From: an uncultured Rhodospirillales bacterium | Lineage (GTDB): Bacteria > Pseudomonadota > Alphaproteobacteria > ATCC43930 > CGMCC-115725 | Direction of reading: 5' to 3' | DNA length: 64,000 bases | NCBI GenBank assembly: GCA_903828515.1 | Contig: CAIKMD010000007.1 | Span: 310,001 to 374,000 of the forward strand | Part shown: positions 24,468-33,474 of the stretch, piece after piece | Numbering within the stretch: the stretch's first letter is position 1 | Layout of the letters: each line of letters opens with the position of its first letter | Notes under the pieces: model-generated | The model's database searches: none | Told to the model about the DNA's origin: nothing | What the model saw: only the letters and a program-made list of their open reading frames with translations | Position numbers and translations under genes: made by a program

Positions 24468-27248
24468 ATGTCTGTCCCCCCATCGGTTCGGCAAAGCGTG
24501 GTGCTGCCGCGAGCGCCCGCGTTGGTCGCCGGCGCCGTCACGGCCGTGTGGCTGACCGATGAGGGCGAGATCGAAATTCTCTCCCATGCCGCGGCGGGGA
24601 AACGCGCGAAAGCAGCACCCCCCTATCTCTGCCACGCGCGCGCGACGGCACGCCGCCTCGGGACAGCGCCTTTCGCCGCGCTCGATCTGCTCGAACTTTA
24701 TGCGTTCGCGCGACCGGCGCGATTCTGCTTGCCGACTCCGCGCGGCCTCGCCCAGGCGCTGCAATTACCGTTGCCCCAGAGCCCCGAAGACGAGGCGCTG
24801 ACGCTCGTTGCGGCGGCCGAGGTGCTGCTGGGCGAGTTGAGCCGCGCCACCGATGCGGATGCGCGGGCAATTGCGTCGGCGATGGAAAAGGGCGGCTGGG
24901 GCTGGGCGGGCGCGGTGCTTGCGGCATTGCCGGTCCTGTCGGCGGAAACCGCCGGCCTCGCGCAATGGCGTCGCATCGGCGAATGGGCCGACGCCGCGCC
25001 CGAGCCGCCGCCATCGAATTTTCCGGTCGAGGAGGCCGAGGCGCGTGTGCGTCTCGCCGCGTTGCTGGGCGACGATGCCGAGCCTCGGCCGCAACAGGCC
25101 GACTACGCGGCGGCGGTGAGCGCGGCTTTCCGTCCGCGCGATGTGCCGGACGCGCCGCATCTCGTGCTGGCCGAGGCCGGCACCGGCGTCGGCAAGACCT
25201 TGGGCTATATCGCGCCGGCGAGCCTGTGGGCCGAAAAGAACGAGGGCGCGGTCTGGGTCTCGACCTATACCCGCAATCTCCAGCATCAGATCGCCGCCGA
25301 ACTCGCGCGGCTCTATCCGGATCCGGCCGAGCGCAATCGCCGCATCGTCGTGCGCAAGGGCCGCGAGAATTATCTCTGCCTGTTGAATTACGAGGAAGGC
25401 ATCGCGCAACTGTCGATGCGTCCCTACGACACGGTCGCGCTTGGGCTGATGGCGCGGTGGATCGGTGCGACGCGCGACGGCGACATGGCGGGCGGCGATC
25501 TGCCCGGCTGGCTGCCCGAGGTCGCGGGCCGTGCGCAAACTTTGGCGCTGGCTGATCGGCGCGGCGAATGCATTCACTCGGCTTGTCCGCATTATCATCG
25601 TTGTTTCATCGAAAAAAGCGTGCGCCGCGCGCGCCGTGCCAGCATCGTCGTCGCCAACCATGCGCTGGTCATGATCCAGGCGGCGCTCGGTGGCATCGAC
25701 GACAATTCACACCCGACCCGTTACGTCTTCGATGAAGGCCATCATCTCTTTGATGCCGCCGACAGCGCCTTCTCGCTCGAATTGTCGGGACGGGAAGGGG
25801 CCGAATTGCGGCGCTGGCTGCTGGGTGCCGAAACCCGCGGACGGTCGCGCGCGCGCGGACTGCGCCGCCGGATCGAGGATCTCGTCGCGGGCGACGCGAC
25901 GCGCGAAAAGGCGCTCGACGAAGCCCTGATGGCGGCGCGCGTGCTGCCCGGCGAAGGCTGGCCGCAACGCCTCGCTGACGACCGGCCGCAAGGCGCGTTC
26001 GAGGCGTTTCTGGCGCTGGTCCGCCAACAAATTCTGGCGCGCGCCACCGGTCGCGAACAAGGCTACAGCCTCGAGACTGATCTGCGCCCGTGCCTGCCGG
26101 GCCTGGGCGAGGCCGCGGTGACGCTGGCGCGCGAACTGGCCGAGATCGAAAAGCCGATCCGAACCTTGGCCGCCAATTTGGCAAAGCGTCTCGAGGACGA
26201 GGCGGGTGAACTCGACACCGGTGAACGTATCCGGATCGAGGCGGCCGTGCGCGGCCTCGCGCGGCGCGGCGTGATCGAGATCGGCGGCTGGCGCTCGATG
26301 CTCGCGGCGGTGACGGCCGAAGGCTCGGCGGAATTCGTCGATTGGCTCGCGCTCGACAAGATCGACGCCAATGAATTCGATGTCGGCATGCGCCGCCACT
26401 GGGCCGATCCGACCAAGCCGCTGGCCGAACACGTTCTGGCCGATGCGCAAGGCGCATTGGTCACCTCGGCGACGCTGACCGACGGCAGCGGCGATCCGGT
26501 GCGCGATTGGGAAACCGCCGAGGCGCGCACCGGCGCGCGCCATCTCGCCGGCAAACCATTGCGCGTGCGCGTGCCGTCGCCGTTCGATTACGCGTCGCAA
26601 ACCCGCATCTTCATCGTCAACGACCTGCGGCGCGAGGATCCGGCCCAAGTCGCCGGCGCCTATCGCGCCTTGTTCGAAGCCTCGGGCGGCGGCGCGCTTG
26701 GCCTCTTTACCGCCATCGCGCGGTTGCGCGCCGTGCATGAACGCATCGCGCCGCATCTGGCGCAAAAAGGCATGATGCTGCTATCGCAGCACGTCGATGC
26801 GATGGATACGGCGACGCTCGTGGATATTTTTCGCGCCGAAGAAGATGCGTGCCTGCTCGGGACCGATGCATTGAGGGACGGCATCGACGTGCCGGGCCGC
26901 TCGCTGCGCCTCATCGTCTTCGATCGCGTGCCGTGGCCGCGTCCCGATATTCTTCATAAAGCCCGTCGCGCGCAATTCGGCGGCGCGCTCTACGACGATA
27001 GCCTGACCCGGCTGCGCCTGCGCCAGGCCTTCGGGCGTCTCGTGCGCCGCGGCGACGATTGCGGCGTGTTCGTGCTGCTCGACCGCGCGATGCCGTCGCG
27101 CCTCCTCGGTGCCTTCCCCGAGGGCGTTCCGGTCGAGCGGATCGGATTGAAGGACGTGGTGGCGAAGACGTCGGCGTTTTTGAGTGGCGGACCTCGTCCC
27201 CTTCCAATTCCCTCCCCCCTTGAGGGGGAGGGTCAGGGTGGGGGGTAG
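24468..27248 (+). CDS. DinG/XPD-like ATP-dependent DNA helicase
   Basis: The 926-residue SF2 helicase has Walker A in AEAGTGVGKTLGYIAP and motif II DEGHH. Four cysteines are compatible with an iron-sulfur cluster: one in YLCLLNYEE and three in CIHSACPHYHRC. The C-terminal motifs include TSATLTDGSG and LRQAFGRLVRRGDDCG (motif VI). An N-terminal domain of about 200 residues precedes the helicase core, as in alphaproteobacterial DinG-like proteins. The last 15 or so residues (PIPSPLEGEGQGGG) are encoded by an intergenic-type GC-rich repeat, so the native C-terminus has been altered. Confidence 0.9.
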   Translation: MSVPPSVRQSVVLPRAPALVAGAVTAVWLTDEGEIEILSHAAAGKRAKAAPPYLCHARATARRLGTAPFAALDLLELYAFARPARFCLPTPRGLAQALQLPLPQSPEDEALTLVAAAEVLLGELSRATDADARAIASAMEKGGWGWAGAVLAALPVLSAETAGLAQWRRIGEWADAAPEPPPSNFPVEEAEARVRLAALLGDDAEPRPQQADYAAAVSAAFRPRDVPDAPHLVLAEAGTGVGKTLGYIAPASLWAEKNEGAVWVSTYTRNLQHQIAAELARLYPDPAERNRRIVVRKGRENYLCLLNYEEGIAQLSMRPYDTVALGLMARWIGATRDGDMAGGDLPGWLPEVAGRAQTLALADRRGECIHSACPHYHRCFIEKSVRRARRASIVVANHALVMIQAALGGIDDNSHPTRYVFDEGHHLFDAADSAFSLELSGREGAELRRWLLGAETRGRSRARGLRRRIEDLVAGDATREKALDEALMAARVLPGEGWPQRLADDRPQGAFEAFLALVRQQILARATGREQGYSLETDLRPCLPGLGEAAVTLARELAEIEKPIRTLAANLAKRLEDEAGELDTGERIRIEAAVRGLARRGVIEIGGWRSMLAAVTAEGSAEFVDWLALDKIDANEFDVGMRRHWADPTKPLAEHVLADAQGALVTSATLTDGSGDPVRDWETAEARTGARHLAGKPLRVRVPSPFDYASQTRIFIVNDLRREDPAQVAGAYRALFEASGGGALGLFTAIARLRAVHERIAPHLAQKGMMLLSQHVDAMDTATLVDIFRAEEDACLLGTDALRDGIDVPGRSLRLIVFDRVPWPRPDILHKARRAQFGGALYDDSLTRLRLRQAFGRLVRRGDDCGVFVLLDRAMPSRLLGAFPEGVPVERIGLKDVVAKTSAFLSGGPRPLPIPSPLEGEGQGGG
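27211..27247 (+). repeat. GC-rich repeat element, copy 1 (inside helicase 3' end)
   Basis: A G/C-run hairpin (CCTCCCCC with GGGGGAGG around TTGA) is followed by a G-rich tail. The same element occurs inverted at 27321-27357. Copy 1 supplies the last codons and the stop of the helicase gene. Such elements are common as dispersed intergenic repeats in GC-rich proteobacteria. Confidence 0.75.
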
Positions 27249-27320
27249 ATACCGCGCGCGATCGAGAAACAAACGCGCGATCGATGTGTCGATCGCTTTC
27301 GTGCAGCGTCGAACTGGTCA

Positions 27321-27357
27321 CCCCCCACCCAAGCCCTCCCCCTCAAGGGGGGGAGGG
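27321..27357 (-). repeat. GC-rich repeat element, copy 2, inverted
   Basis: This is the reverse complement of copy 1 with small differences. The two copies flank 73 bp of ordinary sequence and could pair with one another. Confidence 0.75.
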
Positions 27358-27366
27358 TTTTTTTAA
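27335..27366 (+). terminator. rho-independent terminator after the helicase gene
   Basis: CCCTCCCCCTC and GGGGGGGAGGG form a strong stem within repeat copy 2, followed directly by seven T residues. It ends plus-strand transcription ahead of the convergent lipoprotein gene. Confidence 0.7.
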
Positions 27367-27376
27367 GGGTGTCTGA

Positions 27377-27925
27377 TCAGCGCTTGATCGGTTGGCCGCC
27401 CTGGCAATTGCTGAGCGAGCCGACTTTGAAGCAATCCGATGCGTTGAGCGGCGGCGTGACGCCACCGCTGAGCGACGGCAGTCCGGCGGTCAGCGACGAA
27501 AGCGGGATATCGGCCGCGGCCCCCGTGGTTTTGACGCGCACGTCGATCCGGCGTTGCGCTTCTTCGTTGATGCGCTTCTCCAGTTCGGCGAGATCCCGAT
27601 TGACCGCGTCCTCGGTCTGGGTCCCGACATCGATCTGGGTCGCGCCGTTCATCCGTTCGATGATGTCGAACTGAACGAGATCGAGGAACGGATAGCCGGC
27701 CGACTGATAGGCCTGCATCACGCGTTCGCCCGCGCATTGCACGGCCTGGCGGTGGCTGGTCAACCGGCCGCTCCGCAATTGCGCGTTGCAATCCGCATAG
27801 ACGGCAGCGGCCCTGACGTCGGCGTCGTGAACCGCCGCCGAGGAGATGTAGGCCGCCTCGCAACCGCCAAGCAGAACAGCAAAAAGCGGCGAGAAGATGG
27901 CGGCACGGCGCATATTGTGATTCAT
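27377..27925 (-). CDS. lipoprotein, unknown function
   Basis: The 182-residue product (ATG at 27925) has a lipoprotein signal with lipobox LLGGC near residue 22. The mature part is about 160 residues with paired cysteines (VYADCNAQL, AVQCAGERV, DCFKVGSLSNC) and a helical middle (RDLAELEKRINEEAQRRI). I do not recognise the family. It should sit in the inner or outer membrane leaflet facing the periplasm. The terminator hairpin of the convergent helicase lies just beyond its stop. Confidence 0.75.
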   Translation of the reverse strand: MNHNMRRAAIFSPLFAVLLGGCEAAYISSAAVHDADVRAAAVYADCNAQLRSGRLTSHRQAVQCAGERVMQAYQSAGYPFLDLVQFDIIERMNGATQIDVGTQTEDAVNRDLAELEKRINEEAQRRIDVRVKTTGAAADIPLSSLTAGLPSLSGGVTPPLNASDCFKVGSLSNCQGGQPIKR

Positions 27926-28023
27926 GATGTCGTGAATGCTAGCCGATCCGGTCCGTGCTTGACAGTGGCCGCGCGGTTCATGGCACTGTGCTGCTTTCAC
28001 GAGACGTGTACGGAGAATTTTCG

Positions 28024-28428
28024 ATGATCGATGCCCAAGCTGCCCTGATCTATATCATGGTCATGGTATCCGCCGCCGATAGCGATATGGCCGATGCCGA
28101 ACTGCGCATCATCGGCGACATCGTCAATCATCTGCCGATCTTCGCCGAGTACGACAAGAAGCGCCTGGCAAAAGACCTGCGCGACTGTGCCGCTTTGCTG
28201 GGCCGCGAGGCCGGGCTGGAAGAGGCGCTGAAATCGGTGAAGACCGCGCTGCCGGCGAAACTGCGCGAAACCGCTTACGGCATCGCCTGCGACGTGGCGG
28301 CGGCGGGTGGCGAACTCAGCCAGGAAACCCTGCGCTTGCTGGAATTGGTGCGCCACCGTCTCGGCATCGATCGGCTGATCGCGGCTGCGCTCGAGCGCGG
28401 CGCCCGCGCGCGTTTCGCCCGCGGCTGA
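28024..28428 (+). CDS. TerB-like (tellurite resistance family) protein
   Basis: The 134-residue all-helical protein contains MVSAADSDMADAELRIIGDI, the acidic helix pair of the TerB family, which binds metal at acidic residues in characterised members. A GGAG ribosome binding site precedes ATG at 28024. Its stop overlaps the start of the heme A synthase gene (TGATG), so both are translated from one message. A role alongside heme A synthesis is not established. Confidence 0.8.
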   Translation: MIDAQAALIYIMVMVSAADSDMADAELRIIGDIVNHLPIFAEYDKKRLAKDLRDCAALLGREAGLEEALKSVKTALPAKLRETAYGIACDVAAAGGELSQETLRLLELVRHRLGIDRLIAAALERGARARFARG

Positions 28429-29459
28429 TGGCGCTCGCGGCGGTTCGATCCGGCACGCACGACGGCGACCGCGCGATCGCGGTCTGGCTGCTGTTCTGCT
28501 GCATGATGATTTTTCTCATGGTCGTGATCGGTGGGGTAACGCGGCTGACCGAATCGGGCCTCTCGATCACCGAGTGGCAACCGATCGAAGGCGCGTTGCC
28601 GCCGTTGAACGATGCGCAATGGAATGCCGCCTTCGACGCCTATCGCGCGATCCCGCAATACGCGGCGATCCATGCCGACATGACGCTCGATCAGTTCAAG
28701 GGCATCTATTTCTGGGAATATCTTCATCGTCTGTGGGGCCGGATCATCGGTGCCGCCTTCGCGCTGCCTTTTCTTTATTTCCTCGCGCGCGGACAGGTTT
28801 CGCGCGCGCTGGCGCCGAAGCTCGCCGGGCTGTTCGTGCTGGGCGGGCTTCAGGGCGCGCTCGGCTGGTACATGGTCGAAAGCGGGCTCGAAACGCGCAT
28901 CGAAGTGAGCCAGTACCGCCTCGCCGCGCATCTCGCGATGGCCGTGGTGATCTATCTCGCGATGCTCTGGGTGGCGCTCGATTTGTTGCGATCCCGGTCG
29001 CGCCACGGCGCACCGGGTTTGAAGCGCGCCGCTGGTGCGGTCCTGATCCTCGTCTTCACCACGCTGGTCGCCGGCGCCTTTGTCGCCGGTACCCGCGCGG
29101 GCTATCTCGACAACACGTTTCCGCTGATGGAAGGCGTCTTCGTGCCGCCGGATTACTGGCACCTGACGCCGTTCTGGCGCAACTGGTTCGAGAACCTGAC
29201 CAGCGTGCAGTTCGATCATCGCGTGTTGGCCGAGACGAGCCTCGTGGCGGTGACGGCGCTATGGCTGGCGTCGTTCAAAGCCCCGCTGCCGGCCTATCCG
29301 CGCAACGCGCTCCATGCGCTGATGGCGGCGGCCTGGCTTCAGGTCGCGCTCGGCATCGCGACGCTGCTGTCAGTCGTCTACCTGCCCGTCGCGGTGTCGC
29401 ATCAGGCCGGGGCGTTGCTGCTTCTGACCGCTGCCTTGGTGGCCCTGCACGCGCTATAA
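28428..29459 (+). CDS. ctaA: heme A synthase, COX15/CtaA family
   Basis: The 343-residue protein has eight predicted membrane helices and the family blocks [46 protein letters not shown] and RLAAHLAMA. Conserved histidines in helices 2, 4, 6 and 8 should hold heme (for example LHRLWG, AAHLAM, FDHRVL and VSHQAG). It oxidises the heme O methyl group to give heme A for cytochrome oxidase. The length matches type-2 alphaproteobacterial enzymes. It overlaps the TerB-like gene by one base. Confidence 0.93.
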   Translation: MALAAVRSGTHDGDRAIAVWLLFCCMMIFLMVVIGGVTRLTESGLSITEWQPIEGALPPLNDAQWNAAFDAYRAIPQYAAIHADMTLDQFKGIYFWEYLHRLWGRIIGAAFALPFLYFLARGQVSRALAPKLAGLFVLGGLQGALGWYMVESGLETRIEVSQYRLAAHLAMAVVIYLAMLWVALDLLRSRSRHGAPGLKRAAGAVLILVFTTLVAGAFVAGTRAGYLDNTFPLMEGVFVPPDYWHLTPFWRNWFENLTSVQFDHRVLAETSLVAVTALWLASFKAPLPAYPRNALHALMAAAWLQVALGIATLLSVVYLPVAVSHQAGALLLLTAALVALHAL

Positions 29460-29466
29460 TCCGCTG

Positions 29467-31614
29467 ATGGCGGATTTTCCCGAGAAGACGCTCGCCGACT
29501 GGCAGGTGCTCGCGGCCAAGGAACTCGGCGGCAAAAGCGCCGACGCCATCGAATGGCGCACGCCGGAAGGCCTAACGGTCAAGCCGCTCTATACCGAGGC
29601 CGATCTCGAAAACCTCGACACGCTCGGCACGCTGCCGGGGTTCCCGCCCTATCTGCGCGGCGTGCGCGCGACCATGTTCGCCAACCGGCCGTGGACGCTG
29701 CGGCAATATTCGGGCTTCTCGACTGCCGAGGATTCGAACGCGTTCTATCGCGAGAATTTGCGCCAGGGCCAGATGGGCCTGTCGATCGCCTTCGATCTCG
29801 CCACCCATCGCGGTTACGACAGCGACCACCCGCGCGTCGTCGGCGATGTCGGCAAGGCCGGCGTCGCGGTCGATACCGTCGAGGACATGAAGATCCTCTT
29901 CGACGGCATTCCGCTCGACAAGATGAGCGTGTCGATGACGATGAACGGCGCGGTGCTGCCGATCCTCGCCGCCTATGTCGTCGCCGGCGAGGAACAGGGC
30001 GTGCCGCCGGAAAAACTCACCGGGACCATCCAGAACGACATCCTCAAGGAGTTCATGGTCCGCAACACCTATATCTATCCGCCCGAGCCCTCGATGCGGA
30101 TCGTCGCCGACATCATCGAATACACGACGAAGCGCATGCCGCGCTTCAACTCGATCTCGATCTCCGGCTATCACATGCAGGAGGCCGGAGCGACGGCGGT
30201 TCAGGAATTGGCCTTTACGCTGGCCGATGGGCTCGACTATGTCCGCGCCGCGCTGAAGAAGGGCCTCGGTATCGACGATTTCGCGCCGCGCCTCTCCTTC
30301 TTCTTCTGCATCGGCATGAATTTTTTCATGGAGGTGGCAAAGCTGCGCGCGGCGCGCATCCTTTGGGCGCGGCTGATGCTGCCCTTCGCGCCGCAAAATC
30401 CGGCCTCGCTTGCCCTCCGGATGCATTGTCAGACCTCGGGGGTCAGCCTCACCGAGCAGGACCCGATCAACAACGTGGTGCGCACCGCGATCGAGGCGAT
30501 GGCCGGTGTTCTGGGCGGCACCAACTCGCTGCACACGAATTCGTTCGACGAGGCGATGGGCCTGCCCACGGAATTTTCAGCGCGGATCGCGCGCAACACG
30601 CAGCTCATCCTTGCTGAAGAATCGGGTGTGGCGCGTGTCGTCGATCCGCTGGGCGGGTCCTATTACGTCGAAAGCCTGACCCATTCGCTGGTCGAGGCGG
30701 CGGGCACGCTGATTGCCGAGATCGAGGCGATGGGCGGCATGACAAAGGCGACCGCCGAAGGATTGCCCAAATTGAAGATCGAGGAAGCCGCCGCAAGGCG
30801 TCAGGCCCGCGTTGATCGCGGCGAGGATGTGATCGTCGGCGTCAACAAATACAAAAGCGACGGCGCGTCCTCGATCGAAATCCGCGACATCGACAACACG
30901 GCCGTGCGCGAGAGCCAGGTCGCGCGCCTCAAAGCCGTGCGCGCCGCGCGCAACGAAGATCGCGTGAAAGAAGCGCTCGACGCCCTGGCGTCGGCCGCGC
31001 GGAGCGGCCAACAGAACATGCTCGACCGCGCGATCGAGGCGATGCGGGTGCGCGCCACGGTCGGCGAGGTGTCGGACGCGCTCGAAAGCGTGTTCACCCG
31101 CCATCGCGCGGTGATCCGCTCGGTCTCGGGCGTCTATGGCGGCGCCTATGCCGGCGACGAAGGCTACGCGCGGATTCAGGCCGAGGTCGCGGCCTTCGCG
31201 CAAAAACACGGAAGGCCGCCGTCGATGGCGGTGGTGAAACTCGGCCAGGACGGCCACGACCGCGGCGCCAAGGTGATCGCCTCGGCCTTCGCCGATCTGG
31301 GTTTCAAGGTCGAAGTGGCGCCGCTATTCGACACGCCCGAGGAAGCGGCCAAACAGGCGATCGCCGGCGGCGTCGATGTGATCGGCGTCTCATCTCAGGC
31401 GGCGGGGCACAAGACCTTGGTCCCCGCCTTGATCGCGGCGTTGCGCGCGCAGGGGGGCGAAAACATCCTCGTCGTGGTCGGCGGCGTAATCCCGCCCCAG
31501 GATTACGCGTTCCTGCAGGAAGCGGGCGTCGCCGCGGTCTACGGGCCGGGCACGAACATCCCGCTTGCGGCGAGCGAGGTGCTGAAGCTTATCGCGGCGC
31601 GGAGCGCGGCATAA
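29467..31614 (+). CDS. scpA: methylmalonyl-CoA mutase
   Basis: The 715-residue protein holds the catalytic TIM barrel ([36 protein letters not shown]) and the C-terminal cobalamin-binding domain. That domain carries the base-off motif [10 protein letters not shown] (DxHxxG), followed by [14 protein letters not shown]. It interconverts methylmalonyl-CoA and succinyl-CoA with adenosylcobalamin. The length equals that of the single-chain E. coli or large-subunit type. It starts 8 bp after ctaA, so it may share its transcript. No partner chaperone gene is adjacent. Confidence 0.96.
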   Translation: MADFPEKTLADWQVLAAKELGGKSADAIEWRTPEGLTVKPLYTEADLENLDTLGTLPGFPPYLRGVRATMFANRPWTLRQYSGFSTAEDSNAFYRENLRQGQMGLSIAFDLATHRGYDSDHPRVVGDVGKAGVAVDTVEDMKILFDGIPLDKMSVSMTMNGAVLPILAAYVVAGEEQGVPPEKLTGTIQNDILKEFMVRNTYIYPPEPSMRIVADIIEYTTKRMPRFNSISISGYHMQEAGATAVQELAFTLADGLDYVRAALKKGLGIDDFAPRLSFFFCIGMNFFMEVAKLRAARILWARLMLPFAPQNPASLALRMHCQTSGVSLTEQDPINNVVRTAIEAMAGVLGGTNSLHTNSFDEAMGLPTEFSARIARNTQLILAEESGVARVVDPLGGSYYVESLTHSLVEAAGTLIAEIEAMGGMTKATAEGLPKLKIEEAAARRQARVDRGEDVIVGVNKYKSDGASSIEIRDIDNTAVRESQVARLKAVRAARNEDRVKEALDALASAARSGQQNMLDRAIEAMRVRATVGEVSDALESVFTRHRAVIRSVSGVYGGAYAGDEGYARIQAEVAAFAQKHGRPPSMAVVKLGQDGHDRGAKVIASAFADLGFKVEVAPLFDTPEEAAKQAIAGGVDVIGVSSQAAGHKTLVPALIAALRAQGGENILVVVGGVIPPQDYAFLQEAGVAAVYGPGTNIPLAASEVLKLIAARSAA

Positions 31615-31685
31615 ATTTTACCGCTCATGCGTTAGAACTTAAGGTAGCCCGTGTCATCCGATTGCGCCGGGTATAGAGTTTCGGA

Positions 31686-32567
31686 ATGCGGGCGTTTCTT
31701 CGAGTCATCGGGAACATTATTGGCTTCGCTTTTAACCTGCTTGGTTTTGCAGGAAGTAGCGATGAAATGGCCGCGTGGAGCAACTTGTTTTCGGTGGCTC
31801 ATCGATATTTCGGAAATCCTTTTATTTATCTCCCCGTGACGCTAATCGGCTGTTTGATTTTAGCAGCGACATGGGGAGAAGGATTCGCGCACTGGAAAAT
31901 ATCCAGGGCGGGTGGAATTACAAAAAAGGAATTTCCAGCACACTTGCGGCAATGGCGCGACGTACAAAACTTTCCTACTTGGCAGTTGGCTTGGCTTTGG
32001 AATGATCTCGAGCCACAAAAAGGAGATACGGAAGGCACGACCGCTTACGCGACCTTTAGACTTCTCAAGGAGCATCTTGATAAAGGCTACATTAAAGGCG
32101 CGGCACGCATCGACGGTAGTTGGTTGGAAACCCCTTTATCTCGACAGCAACTTATCGACTACGCTCTAAAGATTGGCGCGCGCCCCAAATTTCTATTTTT
32201 CAGGCGCCATTCGTGGATTGGAAATTTCTATTTCAAATTAGCCCATCAAGTTGTTCAGCCATCGGAAGTTAATGGTTACATGGAATTAAGCAATTTTACA
32301 TTGTCCTTGTACGGATATCTCAAAGAACACGGCCAAGAAAATAATTTCACTGCCGAAAAGGAAAAATTCTTTCGCAACGAATTCTTAAATGGCAATTGGA
32401 TTGCAATCGGCAGATTGAAAATTGACGGCTATTTGTACGAGCATGAGATCATTCCGCAATGGAAATGGGAATTTTTTGAGAGTGCTTGGGCGGGTGCCAA
32501 TCTTGGTGGCGACGAGTTTTCCGATGTTCGCATTAAGCAGAAGAAGAAGAAAGGCGATCGAGTGTGA
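31686..32567 (+). CDS. orphan membrane-anchored protein of unknown function, low GC
   Basis: The 293-residue protein has two hydrophobic N-terminal segments (about residues 5-25 and 45-65). A large cytosolic part follows, with aromatic-rich stretches (WQLAWLWNDLEPQKG, KFLFFRRHSWIGNFYFKL) and a lysine-rich tail. I recognise no family. The base composition is far lower in GC than the flanks, and codon choice is AT-rich, so the gene was probably acquired recently. It sits next to a toxin-antitoxin-like pair with 8 bp between convergent stops. The upstream 70 bp holds no strong ribosome binding site. Confidence 0.75.
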   Translation: MRAFLRVIGNIIGFAFNLLGFAGSSDEMAAWSNLFSVAHRYFGNPFIYLPVTLIGCLILAATWGEGFAHWKISRAGGITKKEFPAHLRQWRDVQNFPTWQLAWLWNDLEPQKGDTEGTTAYATFRLLKEHLDKGYIKGAARIDGSWLETPLSRQQLIDYALKIGARPKFLFFRRHSWIGNFYFKLAHQVVQPSEVNGYMELSNFTLSLYGYLKEHGQENNFTAEKEKFFRNEFLNGNWIAIGRLKIDGYLYEHEIIPQWKWEFFESAWAGANLGGDEFSDVRIKQKKKKGDRV

Positions 32568-32575
32568 TGTGACAA

Positions 32576-33100
32576 TTAGCGGCCGTGTCCCGTAGCGGGA
32601 TGCCCCGCCAACGCACTCTCCACCGCACCCGGATCAGCCTGAATCACTTTAAAAAATGATCGCACCGCAATCTCCGGCACGGTGCGTTGCTGTTCCCAAT
32701 TCCGCAGCGACGCCGCGTCGAAGCCGAAGCGCATCGCGAATTCTTCCTGGGACAGGCCGAGGCGCTCGCGAATCTCTTTCACGTTCACGGCGGCGGGCGG
32801 ATCGCGCCGTTCGGCGATGATGCCCAGGCGTTTGAGGTCCTGTTCGAAAGCAATGAAGTCTTCGACGGTCGGGATTTCGACGGCAATGCTTTCGCCCTTC
32901 GCGAGCCGCGTCGCGATTCGTTTGGCTTGCAATAGGGTGAGGCCGCGTTTCGCCAACGTCTCCGCTGCGGTGACGGTGCGATGAAAGTCAGAATCAGCCT
33001 TCAGGACGTATCTTGCGGGTGAACCGGAGGGGACGCGGGCGATATCCCGGATTGGCACCCGAGGTCCGAACTTCGCCCTCAACTCTGATTTCGTCGACAT
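32576..33100 (-). CDS. XRE-family helix-turn-helix protein, antitoxin-like
   Basis: The 174-residue protein (ATG at 33100) has an N-terminal region of unknown fold (SDFHRTVTAAETLAKRGL). A C-terminal HTH follows at about residues 105-160 (IRERLGLSQEEFAMRFGF, then LRNWEQQRTVPE), as in HigA/NadS-type antitoxins. It is the second gene of a two-gene unit and overlaps the first gene by 107 bp in another frame. It most likely represses the unit through the 11-bp inverted repeat at 33345-33369. The antitoxin role is inferred from arrangement only. Confidence 0.75.
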   Translation of the reverse strand: MSTKSELRAKFGPRVPIRDIARVPSGSPARYVLKADSDFHRTVTAAETLAKRGLTLLQAKRIATRLAKGESIAVEIPTVEDFIAFEQDLKRLGIIAERRDPPAAVNVKEIRERLGLSQEEFAMRFGFDAASLRNWEQQRTVPEIAVRSFFKVIQADPGAVESALAGHPATGHGR

Positions 33101-33335
33101 CGAACATCTCCATTGCCGCTTGCGCGAGCCAGCGCAATTGACGCGCGCCGAATTCGTTGGGGCCGATATCCTCGCCATGCATGTGGTAGCCGTGCAGGAT
33201 CAGCGTCCGGCCGTTTCGTTCCGGCTCCGCCATGGCGCGCAGCGTTCCCGCGGGCGTGACGATTTCCGCCGTGACGACGGGATCGTCCGTGATGTCGGTC
33301 ACCAGCTCGATCCGAATATCGGCGGCGGTCCACAT
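32994..33335 (-). CDS. small protein preceding the HTH gene, possible toxin
   Basis: The 113-residue protein reads as a beta-rich N-terminal half (IRIELVTDITDDPVVTAEIV, LILHGYHMHGEDIGPNEFG) and a helix-strand C-terminal half (LRWLAQAAMEMFDVDEIRVE). It ends in a basic tail (RPRPLRFTRKI). It does not resemble RelE, MazF or VapC to my eye. ATG at 33335 lies only about 6-8 bp after the -10 element, so its message should be nearly leaderless. It overlaps the antitoxin-like gene by 107 bp. A toxin role is a guess from gene order and operator layout. Confidence 0.7.
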   Translation of the reverse strand: MWTAADIRIELVTDITDDPVVTAEIVTPAGTLRAMAEPERNGRTLILHGYHMHGEDIGPNEFGARQLRWLAQAAMEMFDVDEIRVEGEVRTSGANPGYRPRPLRFTRKIRPEG

Positions 33336-33341
33336 GCGGTT

Positions 33342-33372
33342 ATTATATATACGCTGATAGCGTATATATCAA
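33342..33372 (-). promoter_or_regulatory. sigma70-type promoter of the two-gene module
   Basis: On the minus strand, TTGATA (33367-33372) is followed after 17 bp by TATATA (33344-33349); TATAAT (33342-33347) with a 19-bp gap is the alternative. Transcription should begin at or within a few bases of the ATG at 33335. Confidence 0.7.
33345..33369. promoter_or_regulatory. operator: perfect 11-bp inverted repeat
   Basis: ATATATACGCT and AGCGTATATAT are perfectly inverted around GAT and cover the spacer and parts of both promoter elements. A dimeric HTH protein bound here would block RNA polymerase. The downstream HTH gene is the obvious candidate regulator. Confidence 0.75.
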
Positions 33373-33474
33373 GGGTTCCGATTCAGGAGCTTGGAAGGCG
33401 CGCGGACCCGTGATCGCATGGTTGCGCTATCACCCTGTTTTGCCGCGCCAATCCGCGCTAAATAGGCGCCCCGC

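Noticed and set aside
27211-27357. Inverted GC-rich elements as ends of an insertion sequence
   Set aside because: There is no transposase between them and only 73 bp of ordinary sequence, so they are better read as dispersed repeats.
29350-29466. Possible cobalamin riboswitch before scpA
   Set aside because: Only 7 bp separate ctaA and scpA, and no B12-box-like sequence was seen.
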